From assembly GCA_036013505.1 (NCBI GenBank), contig CP107851.1:8108001-8172000 (forward strand): a DNA stretch of 64,000 nt, given 5' to 3'. The notes under the pieces were generated by a model. The model saw only the letters and a program-made list of their open reading frames with translations. It did no database searches and had not been told where the DNA came from. Source of the stretch: Streptomyces sp. NBC_00510. Lineage in GTDB: Bacteria; Actinomycetota; Actinomycetes; Streptomycetales; Streptomycetaceae. Shown here piece after piece: positions 8,109-16,714 of the stretch (position 1 is its first letter; every line of letters begins with the position of its first letter). The position numbers and the translations under genes were made by a program.

Positions 8109-8129
8109 GTGAGTCTGTTCACGACTCAC
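8109..8129. promoter_or_regulatory. Perfect inverted repeat upstream of the riboswitch
   Basis: GTGAGTC, 7 bp, GACTCAC (arms 8109-8115 and 8123-8129) sits just upstream of the riboswitch transcript, where the NlpC/P60 promoter should be. It is probably an operator. The remaining sequence 8130-8337 shows no gene or clear motif. Confidence 0.4.
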
Positions 8130-8337
8130 CTATTCGGGTGGACTCCGCGACACGGGACCCTGACTGACGACTCGAAAGCAGTCGAACACCAGGGACGGAG
8201 CGTCAGATTCCGCATGTGTACGGCCATTTCGCGCAACTCGGGGCCACTCGGCCGTCCACGGCAGATACAACGATCGGGCGAGTCCATTCGGTTCGAGTTC
8301 GCGCCGCCCGAACGGACCAGTGTGTCGTGACGCTCCG

Positions 8338-8643
8338 TCAGCGAGGCTGCGGCGACGGCAAGGTGACCTGACCGGTGCGCCGTTCGCCGTCCAGCACCCG
8401 CAGCGCCCGTTCCATCGTCGCCGTGTGCACCTCGCTCTCCCCGCGCATGTGCATCAGCGTCAGCGCGTCACGCAGCTCCGCCGCCCTCCCCACCAGGGCC
8501 TGCGCGGCGCGCAGCGCCCCGTAGGTGTCCCGGGAGCGGGACGGGTTGATCCTGCCCAGCAGGTCCACGACCTCCAGATAGGCGTCGATCAGCTCGCCCT
8601 CGGCCCGTGTCAGTGCGGGGAGCGGGGGCAGTTCGGGCACCAC
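8338..8643 (-). CDS. Small alpha-helical protein encoded next to clpP, function unknown
   Basis: 101 residues, predicted mostly helical and charged, no membrane segment or known motif. Central sequence is LIDAYLEVVDLLGRINPSRS, followed by LRAAQALVGRAAELRDALT. The start lies 6 bp downstream of the clpP stop, so the two are almost certainly co-transcribed. An adaptor or structural partner of the protease is possible but is only a context guess. Confidence 0.7.
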   Translation of the reverse strand: MVPELPPLPALTRAEGELIDAYLEVVDLLGRINPSRSRDTYGALRAAQALVGRAAELRDALTLMHMRGESEVHTATMERALRVLDGERRTGQVTLPSPQPR

Positions 8644-8649
8644 GGCCGG

Positions 8650-9291
8650 TCACCGCAGGGCGCGCGGGGCGCGGCCGGCGCCGTCCTTGCGGCTCAGCGT
8701 CAGCCGGTCCACCAGGCCGTAGTCGAGGGCCGACGGGGCGTCAAAAATGGTGTCCCGTTCGATGTCGGCCCCGATGCGCTCCGGTGCCTGGCCGGTGTGG
8801 CGTACCAGCAGCTCCTCCAACTGCTCCCGACGGCGGAGCAGTTCCCGGGCCTGGATCTCCAGGTCCGCGGTGGTGCCCTGGATCACCTCCGCGAACGAGG
8901 GCTGGTGGATCAGCACCCGCGCGCCGGGGGTCATCAGCCGCTTGCCGGGCGCTCCGGCGGCGAGCAGGACGGCCGCCGCCGAGGCCGCCTGGCCGACGCA
9001 CACCGTCGACACGTCGCAGCTGACGAACTGCATGGTGTCGTAGATCGCGGTCATCGCGGTGAAGGACCCGCCGGGAGAGTTGATGTAGAGCGAGATGTCC
9101 TGCTCCGGGGCGGCGGCCTCCAGGTGGATGAGCTGTGCCATCACGTCGTTCGCCGAGATGTCGTCGATGGGCGTCCCGAGCAGGACGATCCGCTCCTGGA
9201 GCAGCTTGGAGTACGGGTCCATGGTCCGTACGCCCTCGCTGGTGCGCTCGGTGAACTCGGGCAGGACGTGGCGGGCGGTCGGTCGAAGCAT
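8650..9291 (-). CDS. clpP: ATP-dependent Clp protease proteolytic subunit
   Basis: Serine peptidase subunit forming the Clp proteolytic chamber with a ClpX/ClpC ATPase. The 213-residue protein has Ser104 (GQAASAA), His129 (LIHQPSF) and Asp180 (ERDTIF) as catalytic triad, plus YINSPGG near residue 69 and YGLVDRL near 191. Streptomyces encode several ClpP paralogues; this looks like an accessory copy because it stands alone rather than in a clpP1P2 pair. It is divergent from a YefM/Phd-like antitoxin gene, sharing an 84-bp promoter region with a TGTACA-containing dyad. Confidence 0.95.
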   Translation of the reverse strand: MLRPTARHVLPEFTERTSEGVRTMDPYSKLLQERIVLLGTPIDDISANDVMAQLIHLEAAAPEQDISLYINSPGGSFTAMTAIYDTMQFVSCDVSTVCVGQAASAAAVLLAAGAPGKRLMTPGARVLIHQPSFAEVIQGTTADLEIQARELLRRREQLEELLVRHTGQAPERIGADIERDTIFDAPSALDYGLVDRLTLSRKDGAGRAPRALR

Positions 9292-9340
9292 CGCTGCACC
9301 TCCGTGGGCACCCGGACAGGGGTGCCCGTCGCTGTAAAAA

Positions 9341-9357
9341 ATGTACAGGACGTACAT
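9341..9357. promoter_or_regulatory. YefM/Phd-type operator between clpP and the antitoxin gene
   Basis: ATGTACAGGACGTACAT is a perfect dyad (6-bp arms, 5-bp spacer). It contains TGTACA, the hexamer described as the core of YefM-YoeB operators. It lies immediately upstream of the antitoxin gene and within the clpP promoter region. A -10-like TATGAT (9363-9368) follows on plus. Binding by the adjacent antitoxin, hence control of both genes, is inferred. Confidence 0.6.
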
Positions 9358-9375
9358 CTCGTTATGATGGGGAGC

Positions 9376-9669
9376 ATGGCCCACGAAGTCCCGGTGACAC
9401 AAGCGCGTGCGGAGCTGGCGGAACTGATCAACCGCGTCGTCTACGGCGGTGAGCGGGTGGTCGTGACGCGTCACGGCAAGCCGCTCGTCGCCCTGGTGTC
9501 CGCCGCTGACCTGCAACGACTCCAAGAACTGGATGCCGCTCCCGAGGAGGCGGTGGTCAGTACGGTCTCCTCGGTGCGCGGGGCGGTGTCCGCCACGGGC
9601 GAACGCCGCCGGTTCGGCATCGCCGCGGAGCACCGCGGTACGACGGACGCCCACCACGACGGGGCCTGA
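9376..9669 (+). CDS. YefM/Phd-family antitoxin-like protein, no toxin gene adjacent
   Basis: About 97 residues with the family fold signature: VTQARAELAELINRVVYGGE, then RVVVTRHGKPLVALVSAADL (about residues 7-47). A variable, probably disordered C-terminal tail follows, where toxin binding would occur. Three ATGs are in frame (9364, 9367, 9376); 9376 best fits the family N-terminus MAHEVPVTQAR. No RelE/YoeB- or Doc-like gene follows; the next 490 bp are nearly empty. It may act alone as a transcriptional repressor of itself and clpP. Confidence 0.82.
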   Translation: MAHEVPVTQARAELAELINRVVYGGERVVVTRHGKPLVALVSAADLQRLQELDAAPEEAVVSTVSSVRGAVSATGERRRFGIAAEHRGTTDAHHDGA

Positions 9670-9864
9670 GCGACTCGTGGCGGCGGGCGCGCACGGCCCC
9701 CGGGCGGCGACCCCGCGGTGCGCCCGGCCGGCTCTGCGCCGTGGCGGCCGCGGGCCCCGCACCGCCGGCCGGCAGCCCGCGCGGGGCGACGCGGGCGGCG
9801 GGCCAGGCGAAGGCCCACAGCGCGGACCTGTGGGGGCCGAACGCCGGCCTTCCCGGAGACGGTC

Positions 9865-10044
9865 GTGTGTGGGCTCGCCGAGCGGCCGGGGCAGGGGTGC
9901 GCCCGGGTGGTCGCCGGACTCGTGTCGTACGCGGAGGAGCCGAAACGCCGTGGCATGCTGCCGGAGGACGCCGAGCCCGACGAGGTCGCCCGCACCCCGA
10001 TCCCACGCGCGCTCGCCGGCTTCACCCCGGAGCCCGGGAGTTAA
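9865..10044 (+). CDS. Possible small ORF of unknown function, or a decayed gene
   Basis: A GTG at 9865 preceded by GGAG (spacing about 6) opens a 59-codon frame containing LVSYAEEPKRRGMLPEDAEP. Its composition is more protein-like than other frames in this 490-bp gap, but I recognise no family. It could be a real small protein or the remnant of a gene once following the antitoxin. Nothing else is evident in 9670-10159 apart from a -10-like TAGCCT at 10067-10072, possibly for the urease operon. Confidence 0.28.
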   Translation: MCGLAERPGQGCARVVAGLVSYAEEPKRRGMLPEDAEPDEVARTPIPRALAGFTPEPGS

Positions 10045-10159
10045 CGCGGACGAAACGCCGCCGAACTAGCCTGCGGCTGCCGGACAACGGCAGAGCGGAT
10101 CCGCCGGCCGGGGACGCCCCCGCGGGTCCGTTCACCCGGGACGACTGCGAGGTGTGGCC

Positions 10160-10462
<303 letters not shown>

Positions 10463-10472
10463 GGGGCGCCGC

Positions 10473-10784
10473 GTGATTCCCGGGGAGATCCTCCACGCGG
10501 GCGAGCCCGTCGTGCTCAACGCGGGCAAGCCGGTCACCCGGCTGACCGTGCTCAACTCCGCCGACCGGCCGGTCCAGGTCGGTTCCCACTACCACTTCGC
10601 CGAGGCCAACCCGGGTCTCGTCTTCGACCGCGTCGCCGCCCGCGGCAAGCGCCTGGCCGTCGCCGCCGGGACGGCCGTGCGCTTCGAGCCCGGCATCCCC
10701 GTCGAGGTCGAGCTCGTGCCGCTGGGCGGCGCGCGGATCGTGGCGGGGCTGCGCGGAGAGACCGGAGGTGCTCTCGATGGCTGA
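10473..10784 (+). CDS. ureB: Urease subunit beta
   Basis: 103-residue structural subunit, GTG start preceded by AGGGGG (10461-10466). Family motifs: MIPGEILHAGEPVVLNAGK, QVGSHYHFAEAN (about 40-51) and RFEPGIPVEVELVPLGG (about 70-87). It assembles with UreA and UreC. The stop overlaps the ureC start by 8 bp, indicating coupled translation and stoichiometric synthesis. Confidence 0.97.
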   Translation: MIPGEILHAGEPVVLNAGKPVTRLTVLNSADRPVQVGSHYHFAEANPGLVFDRVAARGKRLAVAAGTAVRFEPGIPVEVELVPLGGARIVAGLRGETGGALDG

Positions 10785-12498
10785 GCTCTCGCGTGCCGTC
10801 TACGCCGACCTGTTCGGGCCGACCACCGGGGACCGTATACGGCTCGCCGACACCGACCTGCTGATCGAGGTCGAGCGGGACCTGTCGGGCGGCGCCGACG
10901 GCTCGGGCGACGAGGTCGTCTTCGGCGGCGGCAAGGTGATCCGCGAGTCGATGGGGCAGGCCCGCGCCACCCGGGCCGAGGGCACCCCCGACACGGTGAT
11001 CACCGGCGCCGTCGTCCTGGACCACTGGGGCGTGGTCAAGGCCGACATCGGCATCCGCGACGGGCGGATCGCGGCGCTGGGCAAGGCCGGCAACCCCGAC
11101 ACCATGGACGGCGTCCACCCGGACCTCGTCATCGGACCCGAGACGGAGGTCATCGCCGGCAACGGCAGGATCGTCACCGCCGGGGCCGTCGACGCGCACG
11201 TCCACTTCATCTCCCCGACGATCGTGGACGAGGCGCTGGCCTCCGGCATCACCACGCTCGTCGGCGGCGGCACCGGTCCCGCCGAGGGCACCAAGGCCAC
11301 CACCATCACGCCGGGGCCCTGGCACCTGGCGCGGATGTTCGCGGCGCTGGAGCACTACCCGGTCAACATCGGCCTGCTCGGCAAGGGCAACACCGTCTCC
11401 CACGAGGCGATGCTCTCCCAGTTGCGGGGCGGGGCCGTCGGCTTCAAGATCCACGAGGACTGGGGCGCCACCCCGGCCGCCATCGACGCCTGCCTGACGG
11501 TGTGCGAGGCGACCGGCGCCCAGCTCGCCGTCCACACCGACACCCTCAACGAGGCCGGTTTCGTCGAGGACACCCTCGCCGCCATCGCCGGCCGGGGCAT
11601 CCACGCGTACCACACCGAGGGCGCGGGCGGCGGGCACGCGCCGGACATCATGACCGTCGTCGCCCACCCCAACGTCCTGCCGTCCTCGACCAACCCGACC
11701 CGGCCGCACACCGTCAACACCGTCGAGGAGCACCTCGACATGCTGATGGTCTGCCACCACCTCAACCCCTCCGTGCCCGAGGACCTCGCCTTCGCCGAGT
11801 CGCGGATCAGGCCCGGCACGATCGCGGCCGAGGACGTCCTGCACGACCTGGGGGCGATCTCGATCATCTCCTCGGACTCGCAGGCCATGGGGCGGGTCGG
11901 CGAGGTCGTCCTGCGCACCTGGCAGACCGCGCACGTCATGAAGCGGCGGCGCGGCGCCCTGCCCGGCGACGGACGGGCCGACAACCTGCGCGCACGTCGA
12001 TATGTCGCCAAGTACACCATCAACCCCGCCGTCGCCCAGGGCCTCGACGGCGAGATCGGCTCGGTCGAGAGCGGCAAGCTCGCCGACCTGGTGCTGTGGG
12101 ACCCGGCGTTCTTCGGCGTCAAACCGCACCTCGTGCTCAAGGGCGGCCAGATCGCCTACGCGCAGATGGGCGACGCCAACGCCTCCATCCCGACCCCGCA
12201 GCCGGTCCTGCCCCGCCCGATGTTCGGCGCGATCGGCGGCGCTCCCGCCGCCAACTCCTTCACCTTCGTGACGCACACCGCCCTCGAGGACGGCCTCGCC
12301 GAACGCCTCGCCCTCGGCAAGCGGTTCCTCCCGATCCGCGACACCCGGCGCGTCACCAAGGCGGACATGCGCGAGAACGACGCCATGCCGCGCGTCGAGG
12401 TCGACCCCGACACCTTCACCGTCCGCATCGACGGAGACGTCGTCGAACCCGCCCCGGCCGTGGAACTCCCCATGGCACAGCGGTACTTCCTGTTCTGA
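10777..12498 (+). CDS. ureC: Urease catalytic subunit alpha
   Basis: 573-residue amidohydrolase carrying the binuclear nickel site. His141 and His143 (DAHVHF), the carbamylated Lys224 (GFKIHEDWG) and the later metal/proton-shuttle histidines (AVHTDTLNE, YHTEGAGGGHAPD, MVCHHLNP) are all present. The ATG at 10777 follows GGAGGTG; an ATG three codons earlier is not used by the family. The enzyme is complete and should be functional once matured by UreF/G/D. No ureE is in this operon. Confidence 0.98.
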   Translation: MAELSRAVYADLFGPTTGDRIRLADTDLLIEVERDLSGGADGSGDEVVFGGGKVIRESMGQARATRAEGTPDTVITGAVVLDHWGVVKADIGIRDGRIAALGKAGNPDTMDGVHPDLVIGPETEVIAGNGRIVTAGAVDAHVHFISPTIVDEALASGITTLVGGGTGPAEGTKATTITPGPWHLARMFAALEHYPVNIGLLGKGNTVSHEAMLSQLRGGAVGFKIHEDWGATPAAIDACLTVCEATGAQLAVHTDTLNEAGFVEDTLAAIAGRGIHAYHTEGAGGGHAPDIMTVVAHPNVLPSSTNPTRPHTVNTVEEHLDMLMVCHHLNPSVPEDLAFAESRIRPGTIAAEDVLHDLGAISIISSDSQAMGRVGEVVLRTWQTAHVMKRRRGALPGDGRADNLRARRYVAKYTINPAVAQGLDGEIGSVESGKLADLVLWDPAFFGVKPHLVLKGGQIAYAQMGDANASIPTPQPVLPRPMFGAIGGAPAANSFTFVTHTALEDGLAERLALGKRFLPIRDTRRVTKADMRENDAMPRVEVDPDTFTVRIDGDVVEPAPAVELPMAQRYFLF

Positions 12499-12514
12499 AC
12501 GGAGCAGGGGGACG

Positions 12515-13189
12515 ATGAACCGCGCCGCACTGCTGCTGCTCGCCGACGGCCGCTTCCCCGCCGGGGGCCACGCCCACTCCGGAGGGGCCGAGGCGGCCGT
12601 CACGGCGGGCCGGATCACCGGCCCCGGCACGCTCGAGGAGTTCTGCCGGGGCAGGCTGCACACCACGGGCCTGGTGGCCGCGGCGCTCGCCGCCGCGGCC
12701 GCCGCGGGCGCCGACCCGCTCGCGCTGGACGAGGCCGCCGACGCCCGTACCCCCTCGCCCGCGCTGCGGCAGACCGCCCGCCGCCTCGGTCGCCAGATGA
12801 CGCGGGCCGCCCGCGCCGCCTGGCCGTCACCCGCGCTCGACGCGCTCGCCGCCGCCCGGCCGCGGGGGGCCCACCAGCCCGTCGTGCTCGGCGTGACCGC
12901 CCGGGCCGCCGGCCTCACCCCGCTGGACGCCGCCCACGCGGCGGCGTACGAGGCCGTGACCGGCCCGGCCACCGCCGCCGTACGCCTGCTGAGCCTCGAC
13001 CCGTTCGCGGTGACCGCCGTCCTGGCCCGGCTCGCCCCGGACCTGGACGAGGTCGCCGCTCGGGCCGCCGACGCCGCCCACCGCTGCCTCACCGAGGGCA
13101 CCGACGCCCTGCCGGCCGCCTCCGCGCCGCTGCTCGACGTGTACGCCGAGGCCCACGCCGGATGGCCCGTCCGCCTCTTCGCCTCCTAG
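12515..13189 (+). CDS. ureF: Urease accessory protein UreF
   Basis: 224 residues. UreF acts with UreD and UreG as the GTPase-activating/checkpoint component during nickel insertion. Recognisable features: LLLLADGRFPAGGHAHSGGAE at the N-terminus, where family members carry DSxFPxGxxxxSxGLE, and the helical core LGVTARAAGLTPLDAAHAAA. It is shorter and more Ala-rich than enterobacterial UreF, as is normal in actinobacteria. Position between ureC and ureG supports the call. Confidence 0.93.
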   Translation: MNRAALLLLADGRFPAGGHAHSGGAEAAVTAGRITGPGTLEEFCRGRLHTTGLVAAALAAAAAAGADPLALDEAADARTPSPALRQTARRLGRQMTRAARAAWPSPALDALAAARPRGAHQPVVLGVTARAAGLTPLDAAHAAAYEAVTGPATAAVRLLSLDPFAVTAVLARLAPDLDEVAARAADAAHRCLTEGTDALPAASAPLLDVYAEAHAGWPVRLFAS

Positions 13190-13200
13190 GGGGACCCCTC

Positions 13201-13892
<692 letters not shown>

Positions 13893-13896
<4 letters not shown>

Positions 13897-14654
13897 GCGG
13901 CGTCCACGCCACCGCCCGGATCACCGCCGTCCCGGACGGCCGCGGCGGCACAGCGCTGCCCGAACTCACCGGCGAGGGGCCGCTCGCGCTGCGCCGTACG
14001 CGCTCCGCCGACGAACGGGCGGCCCGGGTGACGGTCGTCGGCGCCATGAGCGCGCCGCTCGGCGGCGACCGGCTGGCCGTGCACGTCACCGCCCGGCCCG
14101 GCGCCGTGCTCCACGTGGACGCGGCGGCGGCCACCGTGTCGCTGCCCGGCCGGGGCGGGGAGCAGGCGCGGTACGACGTACGGCTCACCGTCGGCGAGGA
14201 CGCCGTGCTGCACTGGCTGCCGGAGCCGCTGATCGCCGCGCAGGGCAGCGACCTGCTGATGACCACGACGGCCGAACTCGCCCCGGGCGCCCGCCTCGTG
14301 CTGCGCGAGGAGCAGATCCTCGGCCGGGCGGGGGAGCGGCCGGGCCGGCTCACCACCCGCCTCACGGTACGGATCGGCGGCCGTCCGCTGCTGGACCAGG
14401 AGCTCTCCTTCGGGCCGGGCGCGGCGGGCTGGGCCGGGCCCGCCGTCCTGCACACGCACCGGGCGGCGGGCCAACTGCTGGTCGTGGACCCCGCGTTCAC
14501 GGACAAGCCGGTGGAGGCACGAGTGCCGGTGCGGGACGCCGAACGGGGCGAGGCCGTGCTGACCCCGCTCGCCGGTCCCGCCGCGCTGCTGACCGCCCTC
14601 GCCCCGGACGGGCTGTGCCTGCGCCGCATCCTGTCGGCTAGCGTGGCCCCGTGA
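13893..14654 (+). CDS. ureD: Urease accessory protein UreD
   Basis: 253-residue scaffold (UreD/UreH) that docks UreF-UreG on apo-urease. The GTG start overlaps the ureG stop as GTGA. Family-like features: MSAPLGGDRLAVHVTARPGA, VLHWLPEPLIAAQGSDL and LRLVLREEQILGR-like sequence in the centre. Sequence conservation in UreD is low across phyla, so position at the end of the urease operon is a major part of the evidence. Its stop is overlapped by the following PemK-like gene. Confidence 0.9.
14639..14644 (+). promoter_or_regulatory. -10-like box for a leaderless start at the end of ureD
   Basis: TAGCGT is followed after exactly 6 nt by the GTG at 14651, the geometry of streptomycete leaderless genes. 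It would let the PemK/MazF-like gene be transcribed independently of the urease operon. No clear -35 is seen. Confidence 0.4.
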
Positions 14655-15094
14655 CGTCGATAGACACCGAGAATCCGGGCCGCCACGGCCCCAGCGCGAC
14701 CACCGAGGCCCAGCCGGAGCAGGTCGGCCCCGTCCGCACCGAGTACGCACCCGCCCACGACGGCGACCCCGACCCGGGCGAGATCGTCTGGACGTGGGTG
14801 CCCTACGAGGAGAACGACGGCCGCGGCAAGGACCGCCCGGTCCTCGTCGTCGCGCGCGAGCGGACCGACACGCTGCTCGCCGTGCAGCTGTCCAGCAAGG
14901 AGCACAACGACGACCGCGAGTGGGTCGCCATCGGCTCCGGCCCGTGGGACAAGTCCGGCCGCCCGTCCTGGGTGAACGTCGACCGCGTGCTGCGCGTCCA
15001 CCCCGACGGCATGCGCCGCGAGGCCTGCGCGCTGGACCGGGGCCGCTTCAACATCGTCGTGAACCGGCTCAAGGAGCTGTACCGCTGGCGCTGA
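14651..15094 (+). CDS. PemK/MazF-family toxin-like protein
   Basis: 147 residues. The PemK-type fold is recognisable from GEIVWTWVPYEENDGRGKDR and PVLVVARE (about 43-70), VQLSSKEHNDDREWVAIG (about 78-95), and a C-terminal helix RFNIVVNRLKELYRW. Family members are endoribonucleases paired with an antitoxin, but none is adjacent here. The start overlaps the ureD stop by 4 bp, so it may be a stable passenger of the urease operon, or be leaderless. Toxicity is not established; many actinobacterial solitary PemK-like proteins have unknown roles. Confidence 0.8.
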   Translation: MTSIDTENPGRHGPSATTEAQPEQVGPVRTEYAPAHDGDPDPGEIVWTWVPYEENDGRGKDRPVLVVARERTDTLLAVQLSSKEHNDDREWVAIGSGPWDKSGRPSWVNVDRVLRVHPDGMRREACALDRGRFNIVVNRLKELYRWR

Positions 15095-15108
15095 CGCGCA
15101 CGCGCAAC

Positions 15109-15139
15109 GGCCCCGGGGGCGCCTACCGCTCCCGGGGCC
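15109..15139. terminator. Hairpin terminator ending the urease/PemK transcript
   Basis: GGCCCCGGG (15109-15117) pairs with CCCGGGGCC (15131-15139) across a 13-nt loop, 15 bp after the stop. It is placed between convergent genes and may serve both strands. Confidence 0.7.
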
Positions 15140-15154
15140 GGAGCCCTCACGGCG

Positions 15155-15466
15155 TCACGGCTTCACGTCGGCGACGACCGCGTACTGCGTCGACTCGTGC
15201 TCCACGATGCACTCGCGCAGCCCGACCCGCCGCGCCTTGAAGTCCTCGCTCGCCAAGTACGCGAGGTACTGGTCGAGCGACCGCCACTCGCTGGTCACGA
15301 TCCAGCTGTCCGGGTCCGCGTGGGACCGGCACAGCTGCGAGCTGATGAAGCCGTCTGCCGTGACGATGCCTTGGTGCACGAGGTCGTATGCCGCCGCATA
15401 CTGATCCCCCTTGCCCTCGTGAAGCCGAATCCGCAGAACGACGCGTGTCTTCGGTGTGCTGTCCAT
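15155..15466 (-). CDS. Antibiotic biosynthesis monooxygenase (ABM) domain protein
   Basis: 103 residues with the dimeric ferredoxin-like ABM pattern: VVLRIRLHEGKGDQYAAAYD, IVTSEWRSLDQYLAYLASED. ABM proteins include cofactor-free anthrone oxygenases and heme-degrading or quinol monooxygenases. It stands alone here with no polyketide genes nearby, so a housekeeping or detoxification role is as likely as secondary metabolism. The substrate is unknown. Confidence 0.75.
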   Translation of the reverse strand: MDSTPKTRVVLRIRLHEGKGDQYAAAYDLVHQGIVTADGFISSQLCRSHADPDSWIVTSEWRSLDQYLAYLASEDFKARRVGLRECIVEHESTQYAVVADVKP

Positions 15467-15742
15467 GGGACCTCGATCCTTGGGGGCGCGAGGACCGTGC
15501 GCACGCCGCAGCCGCGCTCAGGACGGTGGCGTGGGGCCCGGGCGGGCCGCTCGATCGCACGGGGCGGCGCGGGAGTCGCGTGGCAGGGGCCGTCGAGCGC
15601 GGGTCCCGGGACGGTCGCCCGGGGGATCGCCTCGTCCATCCCGGGGGGATGGGGCGCCCAGTTACCGCCGTCCCTCGACTGTGCGGCCGTCACCTGGGCG
15701 GGGCAAAAGGCGCTGGGCCGAACGGGTGAGCCCCATCCGCCG
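15467..15742. other. Intergenic stretch, nothing recognised
   Basis: 276 bp between the ABM gene start and the LysR gene end, both on minus. It must hold the ABM promoter, but I see no clear -10/-35, operator or hairpin. Confidence 0.4.
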
Positions 15743-16636
15743 CTACGGGACGGGGGCCCCGGTCAGCAGGCCGGTCAGCACCGCTGCCGCCCCGGCCGCG
15801 CCGCCGCGGTGCAGCACCTCCGTACGGTGGACCAGCCGCGGCGCGGTGAGCGGCACCACGGCGACGCCGGCCGCCCCCTCGGCCGCGGAACGCGGCAGCA
15901 GCGCCAGGCCGAGTCCCGACCTGACGAGTTCCAGCACCGTCCGGACCTCGGGCCCCTCGTGCCGCACCCCCGCCCGGAAGCCCTCCCCGGCCGCCGCCGG
16001 ATGCAGCAGCGCCGGTGGCAGCGCGGCGGCCGGCGCGTCCACCCACAGGGCGTCCGCGAGGTCCGTCAGCCGCACTCCCCGCCGGCGGGCCAGCGGATGA
16101 TCCTCAGCCAGGACCACCGTCAGGTCCTCCTCGGCGCAGCGCACCGCGTGCAGCGGGCCGGCCTCGGGCAGCCGCAGCGGATCGCTGGGCGCCGCCGCGC
16201 CGTCGACCAGCCCGACGTCGAGCTCTCCCGCCGCCACCCCGGCGACGACCTCCGCGCGGTCCAGCACCCGCAGCGTCACCCGGGCTCGCGGGCGCAGTTC
16301 CCGCAGCCGTGCCAGGGCCCTCGCCGTCCGGGCACCGGCCGCCAGGGGCGAGGCCCCGGCCACGACCCGGGAGGAGGGGGAGCGGGCCGCGCGCACCACC
16401 GCGGCGCGTGCCGCCGCGAGCCGCAGCAGCAGCGGCTCGGTGTGCTCCAGCAGCCGGGTCCCCGCCTCCGTCGGCACCACCGGCCGCCTGCCCAGCAGGT
16501 CCACGCCGAGATCCGCCTCCAGCGCGGCGATGTGCTGGGAGACCGCGGACTGGGTGTAGCCCAGTTCGCGCGCGGCGGCCGAGAAGGACGCGTGGCGGGC
16601 CACGGCGGCGAACGTGCGCAGCAGGTGCGGATCCAT
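15743..16636 (-). CDS. LysR-family transcriptional regulator
   Basis: 297 residues. N-terminal winged helix (LRTFAAVARHASFSAAAREL, then GYTQSAVSQHIAALEADLGV, about 5-45) and a LysR substrate-binding domain (about 90-290, with GELDVGLVDG and VVLAEDHPLA). It is divergent from the CTP-synthase-like gene with only 78 bp between starts, the classic arrangement for a LysR protein regulating its neighbour and itself. The inducer is unknown. Confidence 0.93.
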   Translation of the reverse strand: MDPHLLRTFAAVARHASFSAAARELGYTQSAVSQHIAALEADLGVDLLGRRPVVPTEAGTRLLEHTEPLLLRLAAARAAVVRAARSPSSRVVAGASPLAAGARTARALARLRELRPRARVTLRVLDRAEVVAGVAAGELDVGLVDGAAAPSDPLRLPEAGPLHAVRCAEEDLTVVLAEDHPLARRRGVRLTDLADALWVDAPAAALPPALLHPAAAGEGFRAGVRHEGPEVRTVLELVRSGLGLALLPRSAAEGAAGVAVVPLTAPRLVHRTEVLHRGGAAGAAAVLTGLLTGAPVP

Positions 16637-16714
16637 GGCTCATCAGTATCCCTTATCACCGGTCCGCACATCATCGTTGGACGTGATGCCGGGCCGGGCC
16701 GGAGGATGCGGACC

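Noticed and set aside
9670..10159. A toxin gene partner after the YefM/Phd-like antitoxin
   Set aside because: No frame in this gap resembles RelE/YoeB, Doc or another toxin family; only a weak 59-codon ORF is present.
10552..13101. Long open frame antisense to the urease genes (849 codons)
   Set aside because: It mirrors ureB/ureC/ureF codon bias in a high-GC genome; the sequence is low-complexity with no family motif, while the plus strand encodes complete urease subunits.
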